Assembly: GCA_964415185.1 (NCBI GenBank)
Contig: CAYPZI010000031.1
Span: 1-27,700, forward strand
Source: CAYVBJ01 sp964415185
GTDB lineage: Bacteria > Bacteroidota > Rhodothermia > Balneolales > Balneolaceae
DNA length: 27,700 bases
Direction: 5' to 3'
The notes under the pieces are model-generated. The model was not told where the DNA came from, searched no databases, and saw only the letters and a list, made by a program, of their open reading frames with translations. Of the stretch, positions 9,359 through 16,413 are shown one piece after another. Position 1 is the stretch's first letter; each line of letters opens with the position of its first letter. Both the position numbers and the translations under genes were made by a program.

Positions 9359-9535
9359 ATGAGCAGAATCGATCAGGTTAAAGAACTAATGACCGGCCTT
9401 GAAGAAGACATGGACAAGTTTTATAACAAAGGCAATAAAGCCGCTGGTACACGTGCGAGAAAACAACTACAGGATTTGAAAAAACTGGCACAAGAGATCA
9501 GGCTGGAAATCCAGGATGAAAAAAATAAAATGTGA
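9359..9535 (+). CDS. Histone H1-like (Hc1-type) small protein
   Basis: 58-residue, highly charged, helix-forming protein. The sequence runs MSRIDQVKELMTGLEED, then DKFYNKGNKAAGTRARKQ, then LQDLKKLAQEIRLEIQ; the KGNKAAGTR-x-RK core is the signature of small proteins annotated as histone H1-like (PF07432) in Bacteroidota and relatives. These lack the long Lys/Ala tail of chlamydial Hc1, so DNA compaction is assumed rather than shown. A good GGAG site lies 7 nt upstream and a strong terminator 21 nt downstream, so this is a self-contained single-gene transcript and probably well expressed. Confidence 0.8.
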   Translation: MSRIDQVKELMTGLEEDMDKFYNKGNKAAGTRARKQLQDLKKLAQEIRLEIQDEKNKM

Positions 9536-9556
9536 TGTCTTAAAATTAAGACAACT

Positions 9557-9585
9557 AAAAGCCACCGTGGGTGGCTTTTTTTATT
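9557..9585 (+). terminator. Intrinsic terminator of the histone-like gene
   Basis: Stem AAAAGCCACC pairs with GGTGGCTTTT around a GTG loop (GC core GCCACC 9561-9566 with GGTGGC 9570-9575), followed by an uninterrupted T tract. It is the clearest terminator in the window. The flanking As make it potentially bidirectional, but no minus-strand gene ends here. Confidence 0.9.
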
Positions 9586-9656
9586 TCCAGGAACGATATC
9601 ACCGGGTTTGTAATTAACGTAGAACATTGAAAAACAATAATTAGACCCGAATTATT

Positions 9657-9887
9657 TTGATTATCATATCTCTATTAATTGCATTTTCTTGCCTTGTAGG
9701 AATTTGCACCATATGTACAAATAGAATTATTTCAAATTTTGAAAATTTCGAAGAAAAAAGAAGAAAAAAACTTGCTTACAGATCAAATGAAGAATTTGTG
9801 AATTACAAGTGTAATGCCGGCTGAGTTATTGGCATCCTATTTTCACTTTTACTTTCGATACAACTTTGGATCAACGTAAGAATTTAA
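9657..9887 (+). pseudogene. Two-helix membrane ORF interrupted by TGA
   Basis: From a TTG at 9657 the frame reads a hydrophobic helix (IIISLLIAFSCLVGICTI), a basic stretch (NFENFEEKRRKKLAYRS) and NYKCNAG, then TGA at 9822-9824. The same frame resumes directly with a second helix (VIGILFSLLLSIQLWI) and ends at TAA 9885-9887. Two helices joined by a positively charged loop, split by one stop, look like a decayed small membrane protein of about 76 residues. Upstream, the frame closes at a TAG (9642-9644), so no ATG start exists and the 5' end may also be lost. No family recognised. A real 55-residue single-helix protein is the alternative. Confidence 0.4.
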
Positions 9888-10027
9888 TAGTGCTTGTATT
9901 ATCGTATGAACTCGTTCGTCAAAGACCAGTCAAATATCGATTATTTACTTCCCACACCCTTAGTACAAAAGTTAAATCAACACCGGTCTCTTTGAACCTG
10001 TTTTTCAAAAAATAGCCGCAAAGGGGT

Positions 10028-10035
10028 TATGTTTG
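10028..10035 (+). promoter_or_regulatory. Candidate -7 element (TATGTTTG) for the PH-domain operon
   Basis: TATGTTTG matches the Bacteroidota primary sigma-factor -7 consensus TAnnTTTG and lies 48 nt before the ATG at 10084. No perfect TTTG lies at the expected -33 distance (a T-rich TTTTTC does), so this is a weak-to-moderate call. Confidence 0.35.
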
Positions 10036-10083
10036 CTCTCGCAATTCTTCTATATTTACCTGCGAATGTAACTCCATGAATAA

Positions 10084-10563
10084 ATGAAAAAAACCCCATC
10101 TAAACGACTGACGCCGCGCGCTATACGTGCGTGGCAGTGGGCGGCGGCAGGTGGCAACTTGTTTGTACTCGGATTTCCCGTACTATACTTTATTTTTTTG
10201 GGATACCAGGATCATCATCTTTGGTTTCTTATAGCTATTTCAATTATTTCCGTGGGCTATTATATTGCAGGAATCGCTATTATTCCGTATTTGCGATGGC
10301 GTTATTGGCGTTACGAAATCGACGTGCATGAAATTGACCTGATGCGGGGAGTACTGATACGCAGAAGGACACTTATTCCGCTTAGCAGGGTTCAGCATGT
10401 GGATACCAGCCAGGGCCCTATACTGCGCTGGTACAAACTTGCTTCCGTCAATATATCAACTGCGGCAACAACCCACGAAATATCTGCATTGGATGAGATG
10501 ATTGCGGATGAAGTGAGAAATACCATATCGACCTACGCAAGACTGGCAGAAGAGGATGTCTGA
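10084..10563 (+). CDS. Bacterial PH-domain membrane protein, YdbS-like
   Basis: 159 residues: two membrane helices (about 20-42 and 47-70) followed by one bacterial PH domain (bPH2, PF03703). The domain is recognised by WRYEIDVHEIDLMRGVL, RRRTLIPLSRVQHVDTSQGP and a closing LASVNISTAA. In Bacillus the orthologous YdbS-YdbT pair belongs to the cell-envelope stress response and affects lantibiotic resistance; that role is not proven for this phylum. The ORF ends inside the start of the next gene (8-nt overlap), the same pairing as in Bacillus. Confidence 0.85.
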   Translation: MKKTPSKRLTPRAIRAWQWAAAGGNLFVLGFPVLYFIFLGYQDHHLWFLIAISIISVGYYIAGIAIIPYLRWRYWRYEIDVHEIDLMRGVLIRRRTLIPLSRVQHVDTSQGPILRWYKLASVNISTAATTHEISALDEMIADEVRNTISTYARLAEEDV

Positions 10564-12055
10564 TTTTAAAAGGCAACATGTGATTGCGGCTGTTGCCAGG
10601 GCACTTGCCCTGATCAGGGGAAATATCGTGGCAATACTGGTATTGCTTTTCGTGGGATCTCGTGGTGAATCTTCCGTTATTTGGTGGATAGGTGGTGGTT
10701 TCGTAACACTCCTCGTTTTGGGATTTATGAGCTGGTGGAGGTTCCGGTATAAAGTTGAAGACGGCCAGCTTCACATAAAACGGGGACTGTTAGTCAGGCA
10801 AAACCTCTATCTCACACGCGACAGGGTGCAGGTTATCGACGTAACAGCGGGCATCTTGCAGCGGATGTTCGGCCTTGTAAAGATTGAAATCAAAACGGCT
10901 GCCTCGAGTTCACGTGAAGCTACCATAGATGCGGTTACCCGTGAAGAAGCCGATGAAATCAGTGAAATGCTGAAAAAAGAAAACGGAAAGCCCGAGGCTA
11001 CTGATGAGAGTTTAGAGAATATTGCCCAAAAAGACCTCAAAAAGAAATACTACCTGCCCGGTAAGGATTTGCTGATAGCGGCATCAACCTCAGGCAGTTT
11101 TGGTATTGCACTTTCAGTTGTAGGTACGGTTTTTTCACAGATTGAACCGCTTCTCAGTGAAAATGAGATGTATGAATGGATTACATCCGTCATCCCGTCG
11201 CAAACCGATACTGCGTTTATTTTATCACTCATTATTGCACTCGTTGTGTTTGCATGGCTGATGTCATTTTTTGGCACCCTGTTTACGTACGGCGATTTTC
11301 AGCTCACTGTTCGGGAGGATCAAATAGTAATCACAAGGGGAATATTCGAAAAAAAACGTATCACCATTCCATTTAACAGGATTCAATCGATATGGATCAA
11401 TGAAGGTGTATTCCGCCAGCCATTCGGGTATTGTTCGGTTCATCTTGAGAGTGCCGGTTATGGCGATGAACGGGGCAGTGGCTCGATCGTTCTCTTTCCC
11501 CTTATAAAAAAATCGAGGCTGAACTGGTTCCTCGAACAGGTGGTGCCCGAATACCAAAAAACAGCTCCTGCCATTCGCCCTCCCATAAGGGCATTGGGAA
11601 GATATATTTTCAGAAGCGTGGTTGTGGCTGTTCCCGTAATTGCCGGGTTACAGTTTCTTTTTGATGCATCGTCCTGGATCTGGATGCTAATGCTTTTTGC
11701 CGGATTTTGGGGATGGCTTCGATATCAGGATGCCGCTATCGGGTGGGATCATCAATTTGTTATGATCAGCAACAGATTCATCTCAAAAAGTACAGCATTT
11801 GTTAAGAAAAAACGGTCACAGGATCTTGATTTAAGACAGAGCCGGATACAAGAGATCCGAGACCTTATAACCGTGAAAATACACGTGGCCTCGGGAGATC
11901 ACGGCCGCTCATTTCACATAAGCGACCTGGATGGGGATATTTCAGAATATCTCGAAAAATGGATCCGGAAAAACCAGGACAGTATGTCTGAAGAGGTTAG
12001 TCCTCAAAGCGGTGTTGTGATTCCCTCGTGGAATTTATCCCTCAACGGTTCTTGA
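10556..12055 (+). CDS. Three-PH-domain membrane protein, YdbT-like
   Basis: 499 residues with three bPH2 domains interleaved with membrane helices. Domain 1 is about 61-143 (FRYKVEDGQLHIKRGLL, DRVQVIDVTAGILQRMFGL). A helix pair lies at about 170-190 and 218-245. Domain 2 is about 250-335 (LTVREDQIVITRGIFEKKR, NRIQSIWINEGVFRQPFG). Helices at about 347-377 precede domain 3, about 382-470 (MISNRFISKSTAFVKKKRS, QSRIQEI). The ATG overlaps the YdbS-like stop by 8 nt (ATGTCTGA), indicating coupled translation of a two-protein membrane complex. The last 21 nt overlap the 3' end of the oppositely oriented response regulator. Confidence 0.85.
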   Translation: MSDFKRQHVIAAVARALALIRGNIVAILVLLFVGSRGESSVIWWIGGGFVTLLVLGFMSWWRFRYKVEDGQLHIKRGLLVRQNLYLTRDRVQVIDVTAGILQRMFGLVKIEIKTAASSSREATIDAVTREEADEISEMLKKENGKPEATDESLENIAQKDLKKKYYLPGKDLLIAASTSGSFGIALSVVGTVFSQIEPLLSENEMYEWITSVIPSQTDTAFILSLIIALVVFAWLMSFFGTLFTYGDFQLTVREDQIVITRGIFEKKRITIPFNRIQSIWINEGVFRQPFGYCSVHLESAGYGDERGSGSIVLFPLIKKSRLNWFLEQVVPEYQKTAPAIRPPIRALGRYIFRSVVVAVPVIAGLQFLFDASSWIWMLMLFAGFWGWLRYQDAAIGWDHQFVMISNRFISKSTAFVKKKRSQDLDLRQSRIQEIRDLITVKIHVASGDHGRSFHISDLDGDISEYLEKWIRKNQDSMSEEVSPQSGVVIPSWNLSLNGS

Positions 12056-12409
12056 AAAATATTCAACGGCGTTTTCTATATCCGATACCCTGACCGGTTT
12101 ACTCAGAAAATATGAATTATCGGTGAGTTTGGCATTTTCCAGTATCCGGCTGTTCGAAATCCCTGTAATGTAGATGACCGGGCTTCTTGTATGATTCCGG
12201 ATGATTTCCATAACCTCCACCCCGTTAAAATCATCGGCAAGTGAAATATCCATAAAAATAATGTCCGGGTTATCCCTCAGAATCGTATCTACGGCATCGC
12301 GGCCGAATTTTGAGGTAGAAATTACCTCAAGGTCTATTGATGCAGCCATCTTTTTCAAAATGAGTGTAAGAAGCTGATCATCTTCTACAATGATTACCTT
12401 TTTTTTCAT
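12035..12409 (-). CDS. Stand-alone response-regulator receiver protein
   Basis: 124-residue CheY-like receiver domain with no output domain. The conserved set is present: acidic pair Asp10-Asp11 (VIIVEDDQ), phospho-acceptor Asp54 (IIFMDISL), Thr82 (YITG) and Lys104 (FLSKPV). Phosphorylated by an unlinked histidine kinase, it would act by protein-protein contact. I used the ATG at 12409; an in-frame TTG at 12418 would add three residues. No kinase, chemotaxis or GGDEF gene is nearby. Its 3' end overlaps the YdbT-like gene by 21 nt in convergent orientation, so each transcript running past the stop is antisense to the other. Confidence 0.88.
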   Translation of the reverse strand: MKKKVIIVEDDQLLTLILKKMAASIDLEVISTSKFGRDAVDTILRDNPDIIFMDISLADDFNGVEVMEIIRNHTRSPVIYITGISNSRILENAKLTDNSYFLSKPVRVSDIENAVEYFSRTVEG

Positions 12410-12466
12410 AGTCCCCAAAAAGTTGCGTTATTAAAAAAATCACTCCCAAACGCGAAACCCAAGCAT

Positions 12467-12495
12467 AAATGAGCATCACTCCTGAATGCTCGTTT
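12467..12495 (-). promoter_or_regulatory. Leader hairpin upstream of the response regulator
   Basis: Ten-base arms (12467-12476 and 12486-12495, one G-T wobble) enclose a 9-nt loop. In the minus orientation the loop reads TCAGGAGTG. A TAGTTTTG promoter-like element lies directly upstream at 12503-12496, so the hairpin would form the extreme 5' end of the response-regulator mRNA. It could instead be a weak terminator for oxyR, but the U-tract is poor. Confidence 0.35.
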
Positions 12496-12503
12496 CAAAA
12501 CTA
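12496..12503 (-). promoter_or_regulatory. Candidate -7 element (TAGTTTTG) for the response regulator
   Basis: On the minus strand this reads TAGTTTTG, a full match to TAnnTTTG, about 87 nt upstream of the ATG at 12409. No clear TTTG -33 box precedes it. Confidence 0.3.
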
Positions 12504-12589
12504 ATCAATATGGAATAACTGTTTTATTAATCTTTTCTATTATTAACATTTTTTTAATGATTTGGAAATTCCGTAACGGTTTTTACAGA

Positions 12590-13525
12590 TTACTCAATCA
12601 CCATCTTGTTTTTAGGAATGAGCAAGGATTCAGGAATAGATGAATTGATTTCATTTTTGAGTGCTTCTATCATGTTCTCTTTTAAATATTTTCGGCTGAA
12701 TGCGAGCCTTATTTTGCGGGAAGGTGTCGGGGTTTCAAATTCCCGTATTGTTTTCTCCTTTTGATCATCATTCATATTTTGAATGGCAAGCCAAGGCAAA
12801 AGTGTCATGCCTAAATCCTGTTCAACGAGCTTCTTAAGCGTTTCAAGATTCCCGCTTTCAAACCGGATAGGCATTGGCTTATCCGCATTTTCGGCTTCCT
12901 TGCAAATTTTCACTGCCTGATCCCTGAAACAGTGGCCTTCATCCAAAAGCCATAAATCCGACCTGTGCAGATCATCCAGCGAAAGTTTTTTCCTGGATAA
13001 AAGAGGATGACTGGCCGACAAGTAACCCACAAAGGGTTCAGTGAAAAGATCTTCGGTATATATCTGCTTTTCCTCCACAGGCGTGGCTATGACTCCCACA
13101 TCAATAGAATCGTTCGACAAACCATTCAGGATTTCTTTGGTCAGGGCTTCTTCAAAAATGATTTCAATTTGAGGATATTTCCCTATAAAATCGTGAAGAA
13201 ACATCGGTACAAGGTAAGGAGCAATGGTTGGAATTACGCCGATTCGAAATGTGCCGCGAAGCTCATCCCCATGATTATTGGCAAGATCCTGAATGGTTTT
13301 TGCATCCCTTAAAATAATTTTTGCCTTTTCAACAATAATCTCTCCTATAGCTGTCGGTATCACAGGTGTTTTGGAGCGGTCAAATAAAATAACGCCGAGT
13401 TCATCCTCAAGTTTATGAATCTGCATACTCAGGGTCGGCTGGGTCACATAACTTTTTTCTGCAGCAGTTGCAAAATGGCGGTACTTTTCAACCGCAACAA
13501 TATAAGATAGTTGAGTGAGTGTCAT
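12590..13525 (-). CDS. oxyR: LysR-type peroxide sensor/regulator OxyR
   Basis: 311-residue LysR-type regulator: winged helix-turn-helix at about 1-60 (HFATAAEKSYVTQPTLSMQIHKLE) and a two-lobed effector domain at about 90-300. The redox motif is intact: EGHC(F)RDQAVKIC places Cys199 and Cys208 at the same numbers as in E. coli OxyR, where hydrogen peroxide joins them in a disulfide and activates catalase, alkyl hydroperoxide reductase and Dps genes. None of those targets lies in this window. The gene is divergent from acyP, and the 246-nt spacer contains dyads that could be its operator or that of another regulator. Confidence 0.93.
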   Translation of the reverse strand: MTLTQLSYIVAVEKYRHFATAAEKSYVTQPTLSMQIHKLEDELGVILFDRSKTPVIPTAIGEIIVEKAKIILRDAKTIQDLANNHGDELRGTFRIGVIPTIAPYLVPMFLHDFIGKYPQIEIIFEEALTKEILNGLSNDSIDVGVIATPVEEKQIYTEDLFTEPFVGYLSASHPLLSRKKLSLDDLHRSDLWLLDEGHCFRDQAVKICKEAENADKPMPIRFESGNLETLKKLVEQDLGMTLLPWLAIQNMNDDQKEKTIREFETPTPSRKIRLAFSRKYLKENMIEALKNEINSSIPESLLIPKNKMVIE

Positions 13526-13608
13526 TTTCAGGTTCAGTAAATTTATTTTTAGCTTATGGTAAATTATTTCAATTGCCTGATATCATTTATTAGATATAAA
13601 GCCGTATA

Positions 13609-13687
13609 AGTCATCGGATGAGTTTTTTAGAAATACGATCATAATTGGGTTAATTGAGATGTTTTCCGGTTAACTCATCCGATGACT
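13609..13687. repeat. Perfect 16-bp inverted repeat, 47-nt spacer
   Basis: AGTCATCGGATGAGTT at 13609-13624 recurs as its exact reverse complement AACTCATCCGATGACT at 13672-13687. Each arm contains its own dyad TCATC-G-GATGA (11 bp), so the region carries two copies of a palindromic, operator-like box. The long spacer and internal symmetry argue for paired protein-binding sites rather than a terminator. The cognate regulator is not evident. Confidence 0.7.
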
Positions 13688-13716
13688 AATTTCCTGCATC
13701 TTTTCAGGCCGGCTTC

Positions 13717-13745
13717 TTATCTATTGTATGACATTAGATAATACA
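13717..13745. promoter_or_regulatory. Candidate LysR-type box upstream of acyP
   Basis: Two interleaved dyads: TTATCTA-N11-TAGATAA (13717-13723 / 13735-13741) and TGTAT-N11-ATACA (13725-13729 / 13741-13745). The second fits the general LysR-type T-N11-A rule. It lies about 27 nt before the acyP start and about 190 nt upstream of oxyR. It does not match the E. coli OxyR tetranucleotide consensus, so OxyR binding is only an inference. Confidence 0.4.
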
Positions 13746-13771
13746 GATTTCAAACCAAGATTTAAAAACAG

Positions 13772-14047
13772 ATGAAAGAAAAACATTTTTTAATCTCAGG
13801 AAGAGTACAGGGTGTTGGCTTCAGGCATTTTACAACGGTAAAAGCAAGAAATCTCGGCTTGAAAGGCTGGGTTAAAAATTTACCCGACGGCAGGGTTGAA
13901 GCAGTGATACAGGGAGACCCCGGAAATATTGATAAAATGGCTGAAATACTCAGGCAAGGGCCGCCCTCGGCAAGAGTTCGGGATATAGAACCGGGCCAGC
14001 TAAAGAATCCGGAAAAGATACACGATACATTTTTTGTAAAGCGGTGA
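13772..14047 (+). CDS. acyP: Acylphosphatase
   Basis: 91-residue cytosolic enzyme hydrolysing the carboxyl-phosphate bond of acyl phosphates. Signature GRVQGVGFR (10-18) with catalytic Arg18, and GWVKNLPDGRVE (32-43) with catalytic Asn36; length and fold are canonical. It is first of a tight plus-strand run: its stop overlaps the GTG of the next gene (GTGA). It is divergent from oxyR. Confidence 0.95.
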   Translation: MKEKHFLISGRVQGVGFRHFTTVKARNLGLKGWVKNLPDGRVEAVIQGDPGNIDKMAEILRQGPPSARVRDIEPGQLKNPEKIHDTFFVKR

Positions 14048-14580
14048 AAAGAATATTTATTGCCATAGATTTGCCTACTGAAGTGAAAGAAGCTCTCTAC
14101 TCTCTTAGAACTAACAAGCCGGGAGTACGATGGGTGGGGAAAGATCAAATGCATATTACCCTTCTATATCTCGGAAAAATCCGTGAGACAATCATAGATG
14201 ACGTTGTGCAGAGACTGAATAAAATAACCCAACAACCGTTTGAATTCCGGATAAGCGGCACCGGATGTTTTCCCGATAAAAAACGACCGAAAGTGATTTA
14301 CGCTGCCGTGAGTGAAAAAACCGGGTTGATGAAGCTGCGGGAAAAGGTAGAGCAAGAGGTCGGACAATTTAGGGAAAAATCGGATAACCGGGCGTATGTT
14401 CCGCACATTACGCTGGCCAGGATTAAAAGGAGAAAGGGAAAGTTCAATCCGGAAGAAATACTTTCGGAAAAGAATGAACCGCTGAATGTTTCGATTGATT
14501 CTTTTTATCTTTATGAAAGCCTCTTATCAAAGGATGGCGCGACATATAAAAAACTGAACCGGTTTAACCTGGTAAAATAG
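14044..14580 (+). CDS. thpR: RNA 2',3'-cyclic phosphodiesterase (2H family)
   Basis: 178-residue 2H phosphoesterase of the ThpR/LigT family, which opens 2',3'-cyclic phosphate ends of RNA (formerly called 2'-5' RNA ligase). The two catalytic H-x-T motifs are present: His37-x-Thr39 (MHITLLYLG) and His121-x-Thr123 (PHITLARI), in the usual two-lobed arrangement. The start is GTG at 14044, overlapping the acyP stop by 4 nt. Length is normal. Confidence 0.93.
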   Translation: MKRIFIAIDLPTEVKEALYSLRTNKPGVRWVGKDQMHITLLYLGKIRETIIDDVVQRLNKITQQPFEFRISGTGCFPDKKRPKVIYAAVSEKTGLMKLREKVEQEVGQFREKSDNRAYVPHITLARIKRRKGKFNPEEILSEKNEPLNVSIDSFYLYESLLSKDGATYKKLNRFNLVK

Positions 14581-14581
14581 C

Positions 14582-15424
14582 ATGGAAATAACAATGGCGG
14601 TAATCAAATATTCTGCTCAAATCCTGTTGGTTTTTGGGATTGGATATTTACTGATTGTAACCGCTGCTTTCGTATTCCAGGACAAGCTCACTTTCATACC
14701 TGCCCAAGAGCATATTGCCACACCTGCTTCAGTCAGCCTTGAATTTGAAGATCACTTTTATACTACTTCCGATGGTATAAAATTACACTCTTGGTACATT
14801 GCCAATCCGGAATCAGAATTTGTTTTACAGATGTCACACGGAAATGCCGGGAATATAAGCGGGCGGGCCGGCCTGGCGGCAATGCTTCATGAGGCAGGAT
14901 TTTCCGTATTTATGTATGATTACCGCGGATACGGCAAAAGCGAAGGCTCACCCGGTGAAGAAGGTGTGTATAAGGATGCAACAGCATCTTATCAATACAT
15001 GATCAATGAGTTGGATATAAAGCCTGAAAATATCATTCAATTCGGGCGGTCGCTTGGCGGGGCTGTGGCTGCATATATGGCAACAAAGGAGCCTGCGGCA
15101 GGGCTGATTCTCGATTCTTCTTTCACAAGCCTGAAAGAATTGGTTAAAGAAGTTTATCCCTACCTGCCGGCTTTTCTCGCACGTTATGAATTTAAAACCA
15201 AAGAGTATCTTGCGGATATAGAAAAAATGCCGGTTTTAATTCTTCACAGTTCCGATGACAATCTTATCGGGATACATCACGGAAAAAAATTGCTTGAGGC
15301 GGCCGGCACTTCCGGCATCTTTGTGGAGCTGAATGGCGGACATAATGATGCTTTCCTGGTTTCCGAGGATAAATATATCAATGCTTTAAAGTCATTCAGG
15401 GAGGAAGTTGAGACAAAACGATAA
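14582..15424 (+). CDS. Membrane-anchored alpha/beta hydrolase
   Basis: 280 residues. An N-terminal membrane helix (about 11-32) precedes an alpha/beta-hydrolase domain of the ABHD13/YfhR type. Oxyanion motif HGNAG (86-90), nucleophile Ser157 in GRSLGG, acid Asp225 or Asp226 in HSSDD, and His254 in GGHNDAF form a complete triad. Family members are probable esterases or thioesterases; the substrate is unknown. It starts 1 nt after the thpR stop (ATG 14582; an in-frame ATG at 14594 is possible), so it belongs to the acyP-thpR transcript. Confidence 0.87.
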   Translation: MEITMAVIKYSAQILLVFGIGYLLIVTAAFVFQDKLTFIPAQEHIATPASVSLEFEDHFYTTSDGIKLHSWYIANPESEFVLQMSHGNAGNISGRAGLAAMLHEAGFSVFMYDYRGYGKSEGSPGEEGVYKDATASYQYMINELDIKPENIIQFGRSLGGAVAAYMATKEPAAGLILDSSFTSLKELVKEVYPYLPAFLARYEFKTKEYLADIEKMPVLILHSSDDNLIGIHHGKKLLEAAGTSGIFVELNGGHNDAFLVSEDKYINALKSFREEVETKR

Positions 15425-15439
15425 TATACAGCAAGTATC

Positions 15440-15958
15440 ATGATGTTGAGGGGATTTAAAATTGTTCTTTTAGCCGCAAGTGTCCAAATCTTTTGGGGAA
15501 GTAGTTTATTTGCCCAGATGCCATATATTTTGCCCGATCCAAATCCTCCTGATATTGTTCAGACCACCTACTTTGAAATTTGGGGCAACAGCGGTGGGTA
15601 TACCGTAAACTATGATGCCATGATAAATTACTCCGCAGGAGTAAGAGCCGGCCTTTTTGCTTATCCGGACAGGGATTTTGATACATTTGCTTCAAGTGGC
15701 TTTGTTTTAATGGGTAACTTCTTTTATGGTAATGAAGTTCATAAGCTTGAGCTTGGCGGCGGCGGTTTTTTTGATTTCAGGCCTGACCGGCGCGGGACCG
15801 AATTGATGGCCACTACCACTACGGGCTATCGGATTGATCCCCGAGATAAAGACCTGGTATTCAGGATCGGATTTACTCCCGCATTCAATGGGAAAGAGTT
15901 CAGGGTTCAGTTCGGATTAAGTATCGGTTATCGACTGGATTGGAACGACGAATCATAA
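15440..15958 (+). CDS. Small outer-membrane beta-barrel protein, unknown function
   Basis: 172 residues with a signal peptide (about 1-25, cleavage near LFAQ|M) followed by alternating aromatic/hydrophobic strands (YFEIWGNSGGYTVNYDAM, KLELGGGGFFDFRP, FRVQFGLSIGYRLDW) typical of an eight-strand-type small barrel. No family recognised. It begins 15 nt after the hydrolase and probably shares its transcript. Confidence 0.72.
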   Translation: MMLRGFKIVLLAASVQIFWGSSLFAQMPYILPDPNPPDIVQTTYFEIWGNSGGYTVNYDAMINYSAGVRAGLFAYPDRDFDTFASSGFVLMGNFFYGNEVHKLELGGGGFFDFRPDRRGTELMATTTTGYRIDPRDKDLVFRIGFTPAFNGKEFRVQFGLSIGYRLDWNDES

Positions 15959-16021
15959 TTCCTGCCACAGTTAAACCTTAGTCTGTAAGCATAATAAAAA
16001 TAAATCTAAATCACACCATAA

Positions 16022-16186
16022 GGTTTTTTACACTCCAACATGTGGACTCTAAACAGTACTATTCCATTACAATACGGAGGTACGTTATTACTGACAGTCT
16101 CCACCATTGCGGACAGTGACAAGGAAATGTATGAAAATTCAATATCGCCGGATGTTTTACTTGGAGAATATTCCGGAATTAATTAA
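16022..16186 (+). pseudogene. Remnant of an S41 (C-terminal processing) peptidase
   Basis: An open frame from 16022 to the TAA at 16184-16186 reads YGGTLLLTVSTIADSDKEMY then ENSISPDVLLGEY. This matches the pattern near the end of S41 peptidases, GG-x-L-x-L-TV, a turn, YEG-x-GI-x-PDV. The catalytic Ser-Lys core is missing and the frame closes at TAA (16019-16021) just upstream, so only about 54 codons of a C-terminus remain. An ATG at 16040 exists, but a free-standing 48-residue protein is less likely. Confidence 0.45.
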
Positions 16187-16369
16187 TCTATTCAGAATAA
16201 TAGTAAACGATTTAATCGTTGATTATTTTTGCTTTAATACTAAATATAATTTGACCAAGATGAATAAATACAATTCATTCTCGTTATAATTGAGACATGG
16301 CCCGCTACCTGCGGTCCCGAATAAAATCTCCCGCAGATCGCGCAAATTATGCTGGATAAATCTAAGAAG

Positions 16370-16405
16370 TTTGAAGAAGTCGAACAAAAAACATTAATAA
16401 ATTTG
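16370..16405 (+). promoter_or_regulatory. Candidate promoter for the secreted protein gene
   Basis: TTTG at 16370-16373 and TAAATTTG (TAnnTTTG) at 16398-16405, separated by 24 nt, somewhat longer than usual. The -7 element ends 8 nt before the ATG at 16414, so the transcript would be nearly leaderless. Confidence 0.28.
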
Positions 16406-16413
16406 AATAACAT

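Larger units (their letters stand above)
9586..10083. other. Gene-poor spacer of about 500 nt
   Basis: AT-rich spacer between the terminator and the PH-domain genes. It holds the interrupted small membrane ORF at 9657-9887 and a promoter-like site at 10028-10035. A 29-codon ORF from 9906 has no recognisable character. No RNA gene or mobile-element end was seen. Confidence 0.6.
15959..16413. other. Gene-poor spacer of about 450 nt
   Basis: Contains the S41-peptidase-like remnant at 16022-16186. A 60-codon ORF at 16107-16289 overlaps it in another frame and has no protein-like character. Around 16302-16350 is GC-richer sequence (CCCGCTACCTGCGGTCCCG, then TCTCCCGCAGATCGCGCAAA) of the kind often found as degenerate intergenic filler in this group. 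Confidence 0.5.

Noticed and set aside
9906..9995. 29-codon ORF starting MNSFVKDQSNID
   Set aside because: No Shine-Dalgarno site, hydrophobic segment or recognisable pattern; chance ORF in an AT-rich spacer.
16107..16289. 60-codon plus-strand ORF
   Set aside because: It overlaps the S41-like frame, has AT-driven composition and no domain character.
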